From: an uncultured Thermoleophilia bacterium
GTDB taxonomy: Bacteria; Actinomycetota; Thermoleophilia; UBA2241
Assembly: GCA_903921965.1 (NCBI GenBank)
Contig: CAIXSE010000282.1
Coordinates: 1-13,792, forward strand
Length of the DNA stretch: 13,792 nt
Direction: 5' to 3'
Part shown: positions 1-7,381 of the stretch, in pieces
How positions within the stretch are numbered: position 1 is the first letter of the stretch
How the letters are laid out: each line of letters starts with the position of its first letter
Position numbers and translations under genes: made by a program
The notes under the pieces: model-generated
Seen by the model: only the letters and a program-made list of their open reading frames with translations
Database searches by the model: none
Told to the model about the DNA's origin: nothing

Positions 1-1
1 C

Positions 2-385
2 GACCCCGATGTGGAGCACACCCGCCGCCTGCGCGAGCTCTGCGACCTGCAGGTGTACGCCGGCAACGACGACATGCTCCTGGACGTCCTCGAGATGGGC
101 GGCGCCGGCGGGATCTGCGTGGCCAGCCACCTCGCCGGCAGACAGCTCGCCGACATGGCGAGGCTCGTGGGCGCCGGGGAACACGAGAAAGCACGCGTCC
201 TGGACGACTCGCTGCGCGAGCTCTACCGGGTGCTGTTCATCACCGCCAGCCCCATCCCCGTGAAGACGGCGCTGAACCTCATGGGGCAGCCCGTCGGCGG
301 GCTCCGCCTGCCGCTGGTCGAGGCCACCGCGGACGAGGCCGCCGTGGTGGCCGCCGAGCTCCGGCGGCTCGGGCTCCTCCCGTGA
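2..385 (+). CDS. dapA: 4-hydroxy-tetrahydrodipicolinate synthase, C-terminal part (5' end outside window)
   Basis: DapA condenses pyruvate with aspartate semialdehyde in the lysine/diaminopimelate pathway in the cytosol. Only the last 127 residues are visible; family members run to about 290-300, so roughly the first 60% lies before the window. The fragment reads in from the edge without a start and has the family's C-terminal landmarks: VYAGND followed by GGAGGICVASHLAG, then ITASPIPVKTALNLMG, then LRLPLVEAT. The catalytic lysine and tyrosine would lie upstream and cannot be checked; the fragment seems to begin just after the usual GIKEA-type lysine motif. The stop at 383-385 overlaps the GTG of the RNase J gene by 4 nt, so translation is probably coupled. 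A related class I aldolase of the DHDPS family cannot be excluded from this part alone, but the dapA-rnj adjacency, common in Gram-positives, favours DapA. Confidence 0.9.
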   Translation, partial: DPDVEHTRRLRELCDLQVYAGNDDMLLDVLEMGGAGGICVASHLAGRQLADMARLVGAGEHEKARVLDDSLRELYRVLFITASPIPVKTALNLMGQPVGGLRLPLVEATADEAAVVAAELRRLGLLP

Positions 386-2043
386 CCGGCACCGTCCGCA
401 TCACGCCTCTCGGCGGCCTCGGCGAGATCGGCAAGAACATGACCGCGATCGAGCACCGCGGCAAGATCGTCGTCGTGGACTGCGGCGTCGAGTTCCCGCG
501 CGACGAGATGCTGGGCATCGACCTGGTGCTGCCCGACATCACCTGGCTGCTCGAACGCCGCGACGACGTCCTCGGGTTCGTGATCACCCACGGTCACGAG
601 GACCACATCGGGGCGCTCCCCTTCGTGCTGCGCCAGATGAACGTGCCGGTCTACGCCAGCCGTTTCACGCTCGCCCTCATCAAGTCCAAGCTGGACGAGC
701 ACGGGCTGCTGCGGACCGCCGACGTCAACGAGGTCAGCGAGACCTCGAAGTTCGGCCTGGGGCCGTTCGAGGTCTCGTTCGTCGCCGTCAGCCACAGCGT
801 CCCCGACGCGCTCTCCATCGTGCTGGGCACCGACCTCGGGCCGATCATCGTCACCGGCGACTACAAGTTCGACCACACGCCCATCGACGGGCGCATCACC
901 GACGTCAACACGTTCGCGCAACTGGGGCAGAGCGGCGTGCTCGCACTGCTGGCCGACTCCACCAACGCCGAGACGCCGGGGTCCACCCCGTCCGAGGCGC
1001 TCGTCGGCCAGGCCTTCCACCAGATCTTCGCCGAGGCCGAGGGGCGCGTCATCGTCGCCTGCTTCGCGTCGCACGTGCACCGCGTCCAGCAGGCGATCCA
1101 GATCGCCAACCTGCACGGCCGCAAGTTCGCCGTGTCGGGCCGCTCCATGCAGAAGAACGTCAACATCGCCAAGAGCCTCGGCCTGCTCAACATCCCCGAG
1201 GGCTCCATGCTCAAGCTCGCAGAGATCGACGAGTACCGCCCGGAAGAGATCCTGGTCCTCGCCACCGGCAGCCAGGGAGAGCCCCTCTCGGCGCTGACGC
1301 GCATGGCGTTCGACGACCACCCGCAGGTGGCGCTGAACGAGGGAGACACCGTGGTGATCTCGGCCACGCCCATACCCGGCAACGAGGTCAGCGTCATGAC
1401 GACGGTGAACCGCCTGCTCAAGGTCGGCGCCACCGTCATCTACGGCAAGGAGAGCGGGGTGCACGTCTCCGGCCACGCCGCGCAAGAAGACATGCGCATG
1501 ATGCTCAACCTGGTGCGCCCGCAGTGGTTCGTGCCCCTGCACGGCGAGTACCGGCACCAGTACCTGCACGCCGGCCTGGCGCGCCAGGCCGGCCTCGGCG
1601 ACGAGCAGATCTTCCTGCTCGAGAACGGCGACGTGCTCGAGATCATGGACGACAACGCGGAGATCGTCGACAAGGTCCCCACCGGAATGGTCTTCGTCGA
1701 CGGCCACGAGATCGGCGAGGCCGGAGGACTGGTCCTCCGCGACCGTCAGCAGCTCGCCGGCGACGGCATCCTGATCGCCGTCGTCACGATCGACGCACAG
1801 TCAGGCGACAGCGTGGCTTCCCCGGAGCTCGTCGCGCGCGGCTTCCTGCACGACGACGAGCGCCTCAAGGACGTCCTCGACGAATGCGGCACCGCGCTCG
1901 ACGACCTCATGGACGAGCTCGGGCAGGTCCACGTCACCGGGCAGCGCCTCATCAAGGAAGACATCAAGGAGAAGCTCTCCGAGCTCGTCTACGCGCGCAC
2001 CCGTCGCCGGCCGCTCATCCTGCCGGTCGTCGTCGAAGTCTGA
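382..2043 (+). CDS. rnj: Ribonuclease J (metallo-beta-lactamase/beta-CASP RNase)
   Basis: RNase J combines 5'-to-3' exonuclease and endonuclease activity in RNA decay and rRNA maturation, in the cytoplasm. The 553-residue product has the usual family length. The N-terminal metallo-beta-lactamase part carries the zinc motif HGHEDH at 70-75, SHSVPD with H138, and TGDYKFDH with D160 and H165. LADSTNAE (190-197) and ATGSQGEP (294-301) mark the beta-CASP region, HVSGHA lies at 361-366 and PLHGEYRH at 385-392; the remainder is the C-terminal domain of RNase J. The GTG at 382 gives the standard N-terminus (ITPLGGLGEIGKNM) and overlaps the dapA stop by 4 nt. No clear Shine-Dalgarno precedes it, consistent with translational coupling. 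All metal-binding residues seen are intact. J1 and J2 paralogues cannot be told apart here. Confidence 0.97.
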   Translation: MTGTVRITPLGGLGEIGKNMTAIEHRGKIVVVDCGVEFPRDEMLGIDLVLPDITWLLERRDDVLGFVITHGHEDHIGALPFVLRQMNVPVYASRFTLALIKSKLDEHGLLRTADVNEVSETSKFGLGPFEVSFVAVSHSVPDALSIVLGTDLGPIIVTGDYKFDHTPIDGRITDVNTFAQLGQSGVLALLADSTNAETPGSTPSEALVGQAFHQIFAEAEGRVIVACFASHVHRVQQAIQIANLHGRKFAVSGRSMQKNVNIAKSLGLLNIPEGSMLKLAEIDEYRPEEILVLATGSQGEPLSALTRMAFDDHPQVALNEGDTVVISATPIPGNEVSVMTTVNRLLKVGATVIYGKESGVHVSGHAAQEDMRMMLNLVRPQWFVPLHGEYRHQYLHAGLARQAGLGDEQIFLLENGDVLEIMDDNAEIVDKVPTGMVFVDGHEIGEAGGLVLRDRQQLAGDGILIAVVTIDAQSGDSVASPELVARGFLHDDERLKDVLDECGTALDDLMDELGQVHVTGQRLIKEDIKEKLSELVYARTRRRPLILPVVVEV

Positions 2044-2073
2044 CGCGCGCGCCTAGGGATTGCCGCGCGCGCG
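2044..2073 (+). repeat. Alternating GC inverted repeat between rnj and ftsK
   Basis: Nine alternating C/G bases at 2044-2052 and again at 2064-2072 can pair as a GC-only hairpin around an 11-nt loop (2053-2063) that contains AGGGA. It begins directly after the rnj stop. No T-run follows, so it is not a classical intrinsic terminator. It could be a processing or stability element, or simply a GC-rich spacer. Alternating CG is self-complementary in several registers, so a stem can form by chance more easily than its length suggests. Confidence 0.35.
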
Positions 2074-2088
2074 TTGAATAAGCCACGC

Positions 2089-4623
2089 ATGGCGACTGCA
2101 CGCCCCAAGTCATCACGGAGGCGCGCGGGCGCCGCGTCGCGTCCGCGGTCCCGTGCGTCTGCTGCCAAACCGAGCCCAAGGACCACGCCGTCCGGGCACG
2201 GCCGCGAGCTGGCGGCCATCGCCTGCGTGGCCGTGGCCGTGTTCCTCGCCTTCGTCATCTACCTGGGCTGGGACGGCGGCTCGCTCGGCCGCTGGGCGGG
2301 CGGAGCGGCGCGCTGGCTCGTCGGCCTGCTCGTGTACGCCCTGCCGCTCCTCCTCTGCTTCGCCGCGTACCTCCTGCTGGCCCGCGGCGAGCAGCGCCCC
2401 CGCCGCGGGCTCACGTGGGGCCTGGGGCTGATCGTCGGAGCCTTCGTCCTCGCCGCGGCGGCAGACGCGTTCGGCATCTTCTCCGGGGACCGTCCAGGCG
2501 CCCTGTACCGCGACACCTACATGAGCGGGCACGGAGGCCTGACCGGTGAGACTCTCTGGGCGGTCACGCACCCCTTCATCGGGACCGTCGGTGTCGACGT
2601 GCTGGTCCTGGCGCTGTTCTTCGCCGGGGCGCTCCTGGTGACGGGCTCGTCGCTGCGGCAGTGGGCCGGGCGCTCGCAGCGCGGCGTCGCCGCCGCCGGC
2701 CGCGCCGCGCGCAGCCAGGCCGAAGCCTTCGGCGCCCGCCGCCGCGACGCGGGTGCCACGCGCCTGGTCGAGCTCGACGAGAGCCCCACCGTAGACTTCG
2801 GCGACCAGGCGCGCACGAGTGTCGTCGCCGTCCCCGGGTTCGGCCAAGAGGTGCCGGAGTACCTGCCGCCGGCTCCGCAGGAGACCCGGCCGGCACAGCC
2901 GCGCGGGCCGCGGATCATCGACGGCGTGTTCACTGCCCCGGAGTTCTACGGCGGCACGGCTCCGTCGCCGGCCGGGCCGGACCCCGACGACCTGCCGCCG
3001 CGCGGCAAGCACGAGCCCCCGGCCCTGCACGAAGACGAGGCTGCGGAGCACGGCGAGCAGCTTTCGCTCGCCGACAGCGATTCCGCCGAGCCCGAGGTGA
3101 GAGAGGCGGCCGTGAGCTTCCAGCAGGCCGAGAAGCGCCGCTGGGTGCTGCCCGACCCCGTGCTGCTGCAGCGCATCGGCGACCACACCGGAGAGTCGCC
3201 CGACGCCATCCGCAACGTGTCGCAGCGCCTCGTGGAGACCCTCGGGCACTTCGGCGTGACGGCCACGGTGATCGGCACCGTCTCCGGTCCGCGCGTCACG
3301 CGCTACGAGCTCCAGCTCGCGCCCGGCATCAAGGTGAGCCGCGTGGCCTCACTCAAGGACGACCTCGCGTATGCCCTGGCGGCCACCGACATCCGCGTCC
3401 AGGCGCCCATCCCGGGCAAGACGGCCGTGGGCGTCGAGGTCCCCAACGTGCAGGCGAACTACGTCTCGCTGGGCGACATCCACCAGCTGTTCCCGGCCAA
3501 CGCCTCGCCGATGGCCTTCTGGATCGGCAAGGACGTCTCCGGCAAGGCCGTGATGGCCGACCTGGTCCCCATGGTCCACCTGCTCGTGGCCGGCACGACC
3601 GGCTCCGGGAAAAGCGGCTGCCTCAACGCCCTCATCAGCTCCGTGCTCCTGCGCGCCACACCCGAAGAGGTGCGCATGATCATGATCGACCCCAAGAAGG
3701 TCGAGCTCAGCGCCTTCGACGGCGTCCCGCACCTGCTCGCGCCGGTGATCACCAACCCCAAGCAGGCCACCTACGCTCTCGACAACCTCACGCGCGAGAT
3801 GGATCGCCGCTACGACGTGCTCTCGCGCAACGGCTGCCAGCACATCCGCGCGCTCAACAAGAAGCTCGCCAAGGCCGGCGACGAGCCCATGCCGTACATC
3901 ATGGTCGTGGTCGACGAGCTGGCCGACCTCATGATGGCGGCGCCCTCCGAGGTGGAAGACTCCATCATCCGCCTCGGCCAGCTGGGCCGCAGCTGCGGTA
4001 TCCACCTGGTGGTCGCCACGCAGCGCCCCTCGGTCGACGTGGTGACGGGCATGATCAAGACCAACATCCCGTCGCGCATCGCCTTCGCCGTCGCCTCGCA
4101 GACCGACTCGCGCATCATCCTTGACCAGGGCGGCGCCGAGAGCCTGCTCGGCATGGGCGACATGCTGTTCAGCCCGCTCGGCAGCAACAAGCTGCTGCGC
4201 GTGCAGGGCGCCCTGATCACGGCCCAGGAGATGCGGCTCATCACCGGGCACTGGAAGAGGCAGGCGAAGCCCGAGTTCCGCGAGGACCTGCTCGAGAACC
4301 CGGCCGGGCCCGACGCCGAGCAGGCCGGTCAGGCCGCCGGCGGCGACGATCTGCTGGGCGAGGCCATCAAGACGGTCGTGATGACCGGAGCCGCCTCCGT
4401 CGCCCTGCTGCAGCGCCGCCTGCGCGTCGGCTACGCGCGCGCGGGCCGTCTCATCGACATCATGGAAGAGATGGGCATCATCTCCGGGTACGACGGCAGC
4501 AAGGCGCGGGCCGTGCTCATCGACGAGTCCGGCCTGCAGGCCGCGCTCGCGCGGGTGGCCGGCGACGGCGCACCGGACGAGGCACCCGACGTCGAGGCGG
4601 GGGAGGAACCGGACGAGGCCTGA
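2089..4623 (+). CDS. ftsK: DNA translocase FtsK/SpoIIIE
   Basis: FtsK is a membrane-anchored hexameric ATPase that pumps chromosomal DNA through the closing septum. The 844-residue product has four hydrophobic helices near the N-terminus (about 41-60, 77-98, 109-126, 163-186) after a very basic tail. A Pro/Glu/Asp-rich linker follows to about 345, then the alpha and RecA-like beta motor from about 352. Walker A is GTTGSGKS at 502-509 and Walker B ends in D609-E610 (MVVVDE). ATQRPSVDVVTGMIKTN and the C-terminal gamma winged-helix domain (from about 753, with LLQRRLRVGYARAGRLID) complete the architecture. The start is uncertain: ATG at 2089 is chosen, but TTG at 2074 would add five residues. 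Neither has a well-spaced Shine-Dalgarno; AGGGA at 2055-2059 is too far from both. The linker is short relative to proteobacterial FtsK. Its direct repeat ACGAGGCC (4613-4620 and 4624-4631) brackets the stop. Confidence 0.96.
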   Translation: MATARPKSSRRRAGAASRPRSRASAAKPSPRTTPSGHGRELAAIACVAVAVFLAFVIYLGWDGGSLGRWAGGAARWLVGLLVYALPLLLCFAAYLLLARGEQRPRRGLTWGLGLIVGAFVLAAAADAFGIFSGDRPGALYRDTYMSGHGGLTGETLWAVTHPFIGTVGVDVLVLALFFAGALLVTGSSLRQWAGRSQRGVAAAGRAARSQAEAFGARRRDAGATRLVELDESPTVDFGDQARTSVVAVPGFGQEVPEYLPPAPQETRPAQPRGPRIIDGVFTAPEFYGGTAPSPAGPDPDDLPPRGKHEPPALHEDEAAEHGEQLSLADSDSAEPEVREAAVSFQQAEKRRWVLPDPVLLQRIGDHTGESPDAIRNVSQRLVETLGHFGVTATVIGTVSGPRVTRYELQLAPGIKVSRVASLKDDLAYALAATDIRVQAPIPGKTAVGVEVPNVQANYVSLGDIHQLFPANASPMAFWIGKDVSGKAVMADLVPMVHLLVAGTTGSGKSGCLNALISSVLLRATPEEVRMIMIDPKKVELSAFDGVPHLLAPVITNPKQATYALDNLTREMDRRYDVLSRNGCQHIRALNKKLAKAGDEPMPYIMVVVDELADLMMAAPSEVEDSIIRLGQLGRSCGIHLVVATQRPSVDVVTGMIKTNIPSRIAFAVASQTDSRIILDQGGAESLLGMGDMLFSPLGSNKLLRVQGALITAQEMRLITGHWKRQAKPEFREDLLENPAGPDAEQAGQAAGGDDLLGEAIKTVVMTGAASVALLQRRLRVGYARAGRLIDIMEEMGIISGYDGSKARAVLIDESGLQAALARVAGDGAPDEAPDVEAGEEPDEA

Positions 4624-4639
4624 ACGAGGCCGGGGCAGG

Positions 4640-4670
4640 GGCGCCGGACGGTTTGTCAGGCTCCGGCGCC
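4640..4670 (+). repeat. Perfect 9-bp inverted repeat overlapping the rodZ promoter
   Basis: GGCGCCGGA at 4640-4648 is matched exactly by TCCGGCGCC at 4662-4670, with a 13-nt loop. It lies 17 nt after the ftsK stop. The candidate -35 hexamer (4653-4658) sits in the loop and the right arm fills part of the -35/-10 spacer. It could be an RNA hairpin ending or slowing ftsK transcription (no T-run follows), or a DNA operator for a dimeric regulator. Sequence alone cannot decide between these. Confidence 0.5.
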
Positions 4671-4681
4671 GTCACTAGACT
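4653..4681 (+). promoter_or_regulatory. Candidate sigma-70-type promoter for the rodZ-like gene
   Basis: TTGTCA (4653-4658) and TAGACT (4676-4681) are separated by exactly 17 nt. They match the -35 TTGACA consensus at 4 of 6 positions (TTG and the final A) and the TAnnnT form of the -10 box. A start near 4688 would give a leader of about 50 nt before the GTG at 4739. It lies in the only sizeable intergenic gap (115 nt) of the plus-strand run, which supports a promoter that restarts transcription there for rodZ, yajQ and genes downstream. Confidence 0.6.
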
Positions 4682-4688
4682 GTGGGTT

Positions 4689-4712
4689 CGGGCGCTCGTT
4701 CTTGGGCGCCCG
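4689..4712 (+). promoter_or_regulatory. Candidate 5' leader hairpin before rodZ-like gene
   Basis: CGGGCGC (4689-4695) pairs perfectly with GCGCCCG (4706-4712) around a 10-nt loop. It starts at or near the predicted transcript 5' end and finishes 8 nt before the Shine-Dalgarno (4721-4729). A stem at the extreme 5' end is the type of structure that can slow 5'-dependent decay. That role is inference, and no known riboswitch fold was recognised. Confidence 0.35.
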
Positions 4713-4720
4713 TGTCACCG

Positions 4721-4729
4721 AGGAGAGGG
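4721..4729 (+). promoter_or_regulatory. Strong ribosome binding site fixing the rodZ-like start
   Basis: AGGAGAGGG at 4721-4729 lies 9 nt before GTG 4739. It decides the start: in-frame reading could extend up to 4682, but those residues would encode the leader and the ribosome binding site itself. Confidence 0.75.
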
Positions 4730-4738
4730 CAACCCGTC

Positions 4739-5506
4739 GTGTTCGAGATCGGCAGCACCCTGCGCGAGGCCCGTGTCCGCCGCAACCTCACGTTGCAGCA
4801 GGTGGAGGAGGACACGAAGATCCGCGTCAAGTACGTGCAGGCGATGGAGAACGAGGAGTTCGACATCATGCCCGGTCCCACGTACGTCAAGGGCTTCCTT
4901 CGCACGTACTCGGCGTACCTGGGCCTCGACCCCGACGTCATCATCGGGGAGTACCGCTCACGCGAGCCGCGCGCCTCGTACCGCGTCCACGAAGAACCGT
5001 TCGGGGGCGTGTCGACGCTCGGCAAGCCTCGCAGCCACCGGGGGCGGAACACGATCGTACTCATCGCCGTCGCCTGCCTCGTCGTCCTGGGCGTGATCTG
5101 GTACCTCGGCCGGGACCAGTCGCCGGAGTCGCAGCTGCCCGCCAAGCCCGACGATCTGGGGCTCGCCAGCAGCTCACCCACGCCGTCCCCGTCGCCGATC
5201 CCCACGGTCACGCCGGTGCCGGTCAAGGACATCGTGAAGATCACGGCCAAGAAGGGGGAGTGCTGGATCGAGGCTCGCCGGGACGGGCCCGAGGGCGTCA
5301 AGCTGTACTCGGGCACCATCAAGGACGGGGAGCGCAGGAAGTTCCGCGGCAGACACCTCTGGTTCAGCCTGGGCAATCCGGCCGCCGTGCAGTTCCTTGC
5401 GGGCGGCGAGAAGGTCAAGATGGAGAGCGACGTGGGCCCGTGGCCGGTCGAGGTCGTCAACGGCAAGGTCACGCAGGGCACAGAAACGACACAGGTGACG
5501 CAATGA
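4739..5506 (+). CDS. rodZ: RodZ-like protein: N-terminal HTH, single membrane helix, C-terminal DUF4115
   Basis: RodZ/YmfM-type proteins are single-pass membrane proteins that link the MreB cytoskeleton to the envelope and help set cell shape. The 255-residue product begins with a helix-turn-helix of the HTH_25 type (about 1-70: GSTLREARVRRNLTLQQVEEDTKI, shortened in full form as residues 5-28; then PGPTYVKGFLRTYSAYLGLDP). One hydrophobic helix follows at about 104-123 (TIVLIAVACLVVLGVIWYL). A Ser/Pro/Thr-rich spacer spans 143-162, and a DUF4115-like beta domain starts near 164 (KITAKKGECWIEA, then GTIKDGERRKF). Start GTG 4739 is set by a strong Shine-Dalgarno. A candidate promoter lies upstream and the stop overlaps the yajQ ATG by 4 nt (ATGA), implying coupling. 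No mreB is in the window, so the shape role rests on family knowledge. Position between ftsK and pgsA matches ymfM of Bacillus. Confidence 0.88.
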   Translation: MFEIGSTLREARVRRNLTLQQVEEDTKIRVKYVQAMENEEFDIMPGPTYVKGFLRTYSAYLGLDPDVIIGEYRSREPRASYRVHEEPFGGVSTLGKPRSHRGRNTIVLIAVACLVVLGVIWYLGRDQSPESQLPAKPDDLGLASSSPTPSPSPIPTVTPVPVKDIVKITAKKGECWIEARRDGPEGVKLYSGTIKDGERRKFRGRHLWFSLGNPAAVQFLAGGEKVKMESDVGPWPVEVVNGKVTQGTETTQVTQ

Positions 5507-5994
5507 GCAAGGAATCGTCGTTCGACGTGGTCTCGAAAGCGGACCTCAACGAGGTGCGCAACGCCGTCAACATGGCGCAGAAGGAGATCGCCACCCGCTA
5601 CGACTTCAAGAAGAGCGTGAGCGCCGTCACGCTCGAGGGAGACGCGCTGGTGCTGGTCTCGGACAACGACGGCAAGCTGAAGCAGGTCGTCGAGGTGCTC
5701 GAGGAGAAGCTCGTACGCCGTCAGGTGCCGCTGAAGGCCCTCCAGTACGGCAAGGTCGAGGAGGCCCTGGGGGGCACCGTGCGGCAGCGCGTCGGCATCG
5801 CCAACGGCATCCCGGACGAGAAGGCCAAGGCCATGAACAAGCTGCTCCGGCAGCACTTCAAGAAGGTCAAGGTCCAGATCCAGGGCGATACCGTCCGTGT
5901 CTTCTCGCCCAGCAAGGACGAGCTCCAGGCCGCCATGGCCGCCCTCCGCGAGGAGGACTGGGGCATCCCGCTGCAGTTCGTCAACTATCGCTGA
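5503..5994 (+). CDS. yajQ: YajQ family nucleotide-binding protein
   Basis: YajQ proteins bind nucleotides; some members bind cyclic di-GMP and act through transcription factors, while others have been linked to RNA or phage biology, so the role here is open. The 163-residue product equals the E. coli length. It has the family's start (SSFDVVSKADLNEVRNAVNM, about 5-24), TRYDFKKS at about 32-39, then QVPLKALQYGKVEEALGGTVRQ in the middle and KKVKVQIQGDTVRVFSPSKDELQ before the usual ending WGIPLQFVNYR. This fits the two ferredoxin-like halves of the fold. ATG 5503 overlaps the rodZ stop (ATGA), and AGGTGA at 5493-5498 provides a binding site. No membrane helix or signal is present, so it is cytosolic. 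Its place between rodZ and rimO suggests co-expression rather than a shared pathway. Confidence 0.93.
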   Translation: MSKESSFDVVSKADLNEVRNAVNMAQKEIATRYDFKKSVSAVTLEGDALVLVSDNDGKLKQVVEVLEEKLVRRQVPLKALQYGKVEEALGGTVRQRVGIANGIPDEKAKAMNKLLRQHFKKVKVQIQGDTVRVFSPSKDELQAAMAALREEDWGIPLQFVNYR

Positions 5995-5998
5995 CGGC

Positions 5999-6024
5999 CC
6001 GGCCGTCGCGGCTGGTCCGGCCGG
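5999..6024 (+). repeat. GC-rich inverted repeat between yajQ and rimO
   Basis: CCGGCCG (5999-6005) and CGGCCGG (6018-6024) form a perfect 7-bp stem with a 12-nt loop in the 61-nt gap between yajQ and rimO. No T-run follows. It may attenuate read-through or be chance in very GC-rich DNA. Confidence 0.25.
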
Positions 6025-6055
6025 CCCGGCGCTCCCGGCATCGTCGAGTGTGGGG

Positions 6056-7381
6056 GTGACCACGGGCGCGACGTACTCCATCCAGACTCTCGGCTGCCCC
6101 AAGAACGAGGCCGACTCGGACGCCCTGGAGCGTCGTCTGCAGGCAGCCGGACACCGTCCCGCCGCGGCTGCCGCGGCGGACGTGGTCGTGGTCAACACCT
6201 GCGGCTTCATCGACGCCGCGAAAGAGGAGTCGATCGACGCGATCCTCGACGCGGCCGAGGTCGCGCACGCCCACGGGGGGCGGGTGGCCGCCGTGGGCTG
6301 TCTGGTGGAGCGCCACCGCGACGAACTCGCCGCGGAGCTGCCCGAGGTCGACCTGTGGTGCGGCCTGGACACGGCGCCCCTGCTGGCGGCGCTGGCCGCG
6401 AGCGCAGGCCGCGGGCGGGGTGGGGAAGAGGCCGCCGCTCGCAGGGCCTCTGCCGTGCCGGTGCCGCGGCGCCCGCGCCCGGTGGCCGCGTACGTCAAGA
6501 TCTCCGACGGCTGCGACCGGCGGTGCGCGTTCTGCGCCATCCCGCTGATCAAGGGCGACTACGAGGTCGTCGGGCCCGCCGAGGTGCTGCGCACCGCGCG
6601 CGCGGCGCTGGCCGCCGGCGCCCGCGAGCTCGTGCTCGTCGGGCAGGACACCTCGCGCTGGCGGCAGCCGGGCTGGGGAGGGGTGCGCCGGCTCCTCGCC
6701 GCGCTTGCCGGACTGGAGCCTCCTCCGCTGTGGCTGCGTCTGCTGTACCTGCAGCCGGACGGCATCGACGACGAGCTGCTCGAGGCGCTCGCCGCCCACG
6801 CCGTCCCGTACGTGGACGTCCCGCTGCAGCACGCGTCCCGGGACGTCCTGCGCCGGATGGGGAGGACGGGCGACGGCGACGCCTGCCTGCGTCTCCTCGA
6901 GCGCGTGCGCGCGGCGCTGCCCGGCGTCGCCGTGCGCTCCACGTTCATCTCCGGCTTCCCCGGCGAGACCGACGCCGACCACGAGGAGCTGCTGGCCTTC
7001 GTGCGCGCCGCCGGTCTGGCCGCCGCCGGGGTCTTCACGTTCGACGCCCAGCAGGGCACCGCGGCCGCGGAGCTGCCCGGCCAGGTCGACGCGGCGCTCG
7101 CCTTCGAGCGCGCCGCCAAAGCCGGCCAGGCGATCGATGAGCAGGCGGCCCGGTTCTGGGGGGCGCTCGCCGGGCAGACGCTCGACGTCCTCGTCGAGCG
7201 GGGCACCGCGCGTGACGGCGGCGTGGCCGTGGGCCGCAGCGCGCTGCAGGCACCCGACATCGACGGGCGCACGCTCGTGCGCGGCGCCCGCGTGCGGCGC
7301 GGAGACGTCGTCCGCGCCGTGGCCGTCGAGGCGGTCGGGTATGATGTCGAGGCGGTCGTCACCGGCCCTTCCCGGACATGA
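6056..7381 (+). CDS. rimO: Ribosomal protein S12 methylthiotransferase RimO
   Basis: RimO is a radical-SAM enzyme that adds a methylthio group to a conserved aspartate of ribosomal protein S12. The 441-residue product has the three domains in order. The N-terminal UPF0004 domain holds cysteines C14 (TLGCPKN), C49 (VNTCGFIDAAKEES) and C82 (VGCLVER) for the auxiliary cluster. The radical-SAM core has C153, C157 and C160 in GCDRRCAFC. A C-terminal TRAM domain covers about 373-438. The CGFIDAAKEES form points to RimO rather than the tRNA enzyme MiaB. A Gly/Ala/Arg-rich stretch at 113-140 is a linker. The frame is open back into yajQ. GTG 6056 (alternative GTG 6050, two residues longer) is chosen because it places TLGCPKN about ten residues from the N-terminus, as in the family; no clear Shine-Dalgarno is present. 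The stop overlaps the pgsA ATG by 4 nt. Confidence 0.94.
   Translation: MTTGATYSIQTLGCPKNEADSDALERRLQAAGHRPAAAAAADVVVVNTCGFIDAAKEESIDAILDAAEVAHAHGGRVAAVGCLVERHRDELAAELPEVDLWCGLDTAPLLAALAASAGRGRGGEEAAARRASAVPVPRRPRPVAAYVKISDGCDRRCAFCAIPLIKGDYEVVGPAEVLRTARAALAAGARELVLVGQDTSRWRQPGWGGVRRLLAALAGLEPPPLWLRLLYLQPDGIDDELLEALAAHAVPYVDVPLQHASRDVLRRMGRTGDGDACLRLLERVRAALPGVAVRSTFISGFPGETDADHEELLAFVRAAGLAAAGVFTFDAQQGTAAAELPGQVDAALAFERAAKAGQAIDEQAARFWGALAGQTLDVLVERGTARDGGVAVGRSALQAPDIDGRTLVRGARVRRGDVVRAVAVEAVGYDVEAVVTGPSRT

Noticed and set aside
223..1707. 494-codon open frame antisense to rnj
   Set aside because: Low-complexity Asp/Val/Arg/His-rich translation in the frame expected from high third-position GC on the opposite strand; rnj is certain from its catalytic motifs.
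4653..4681. Mycobacterial-type RecA-independent damage promoter (TTGTCAGTG with a short spacer)
   Set aside because: TTGTCA is present, but the distance to the TAGACT box is 17 nt, as in an ordinary sigma-70 promoter, not the short spacing of that motif.
5897..6055. Upstream extension of rimO into yajQ
   Set aside because: The added residues are Ser/Arg/Pro/Ala-rich frame shadow of yajQ, and family members begin about ten residues before the first cysteine motif.
4675..6552. 625-codon antisense open frame across rodZ, yajQ and rimO
   Set aside because: It crosses three well-supported genes and encodes no recognisable motif; a GC-bias artefact.
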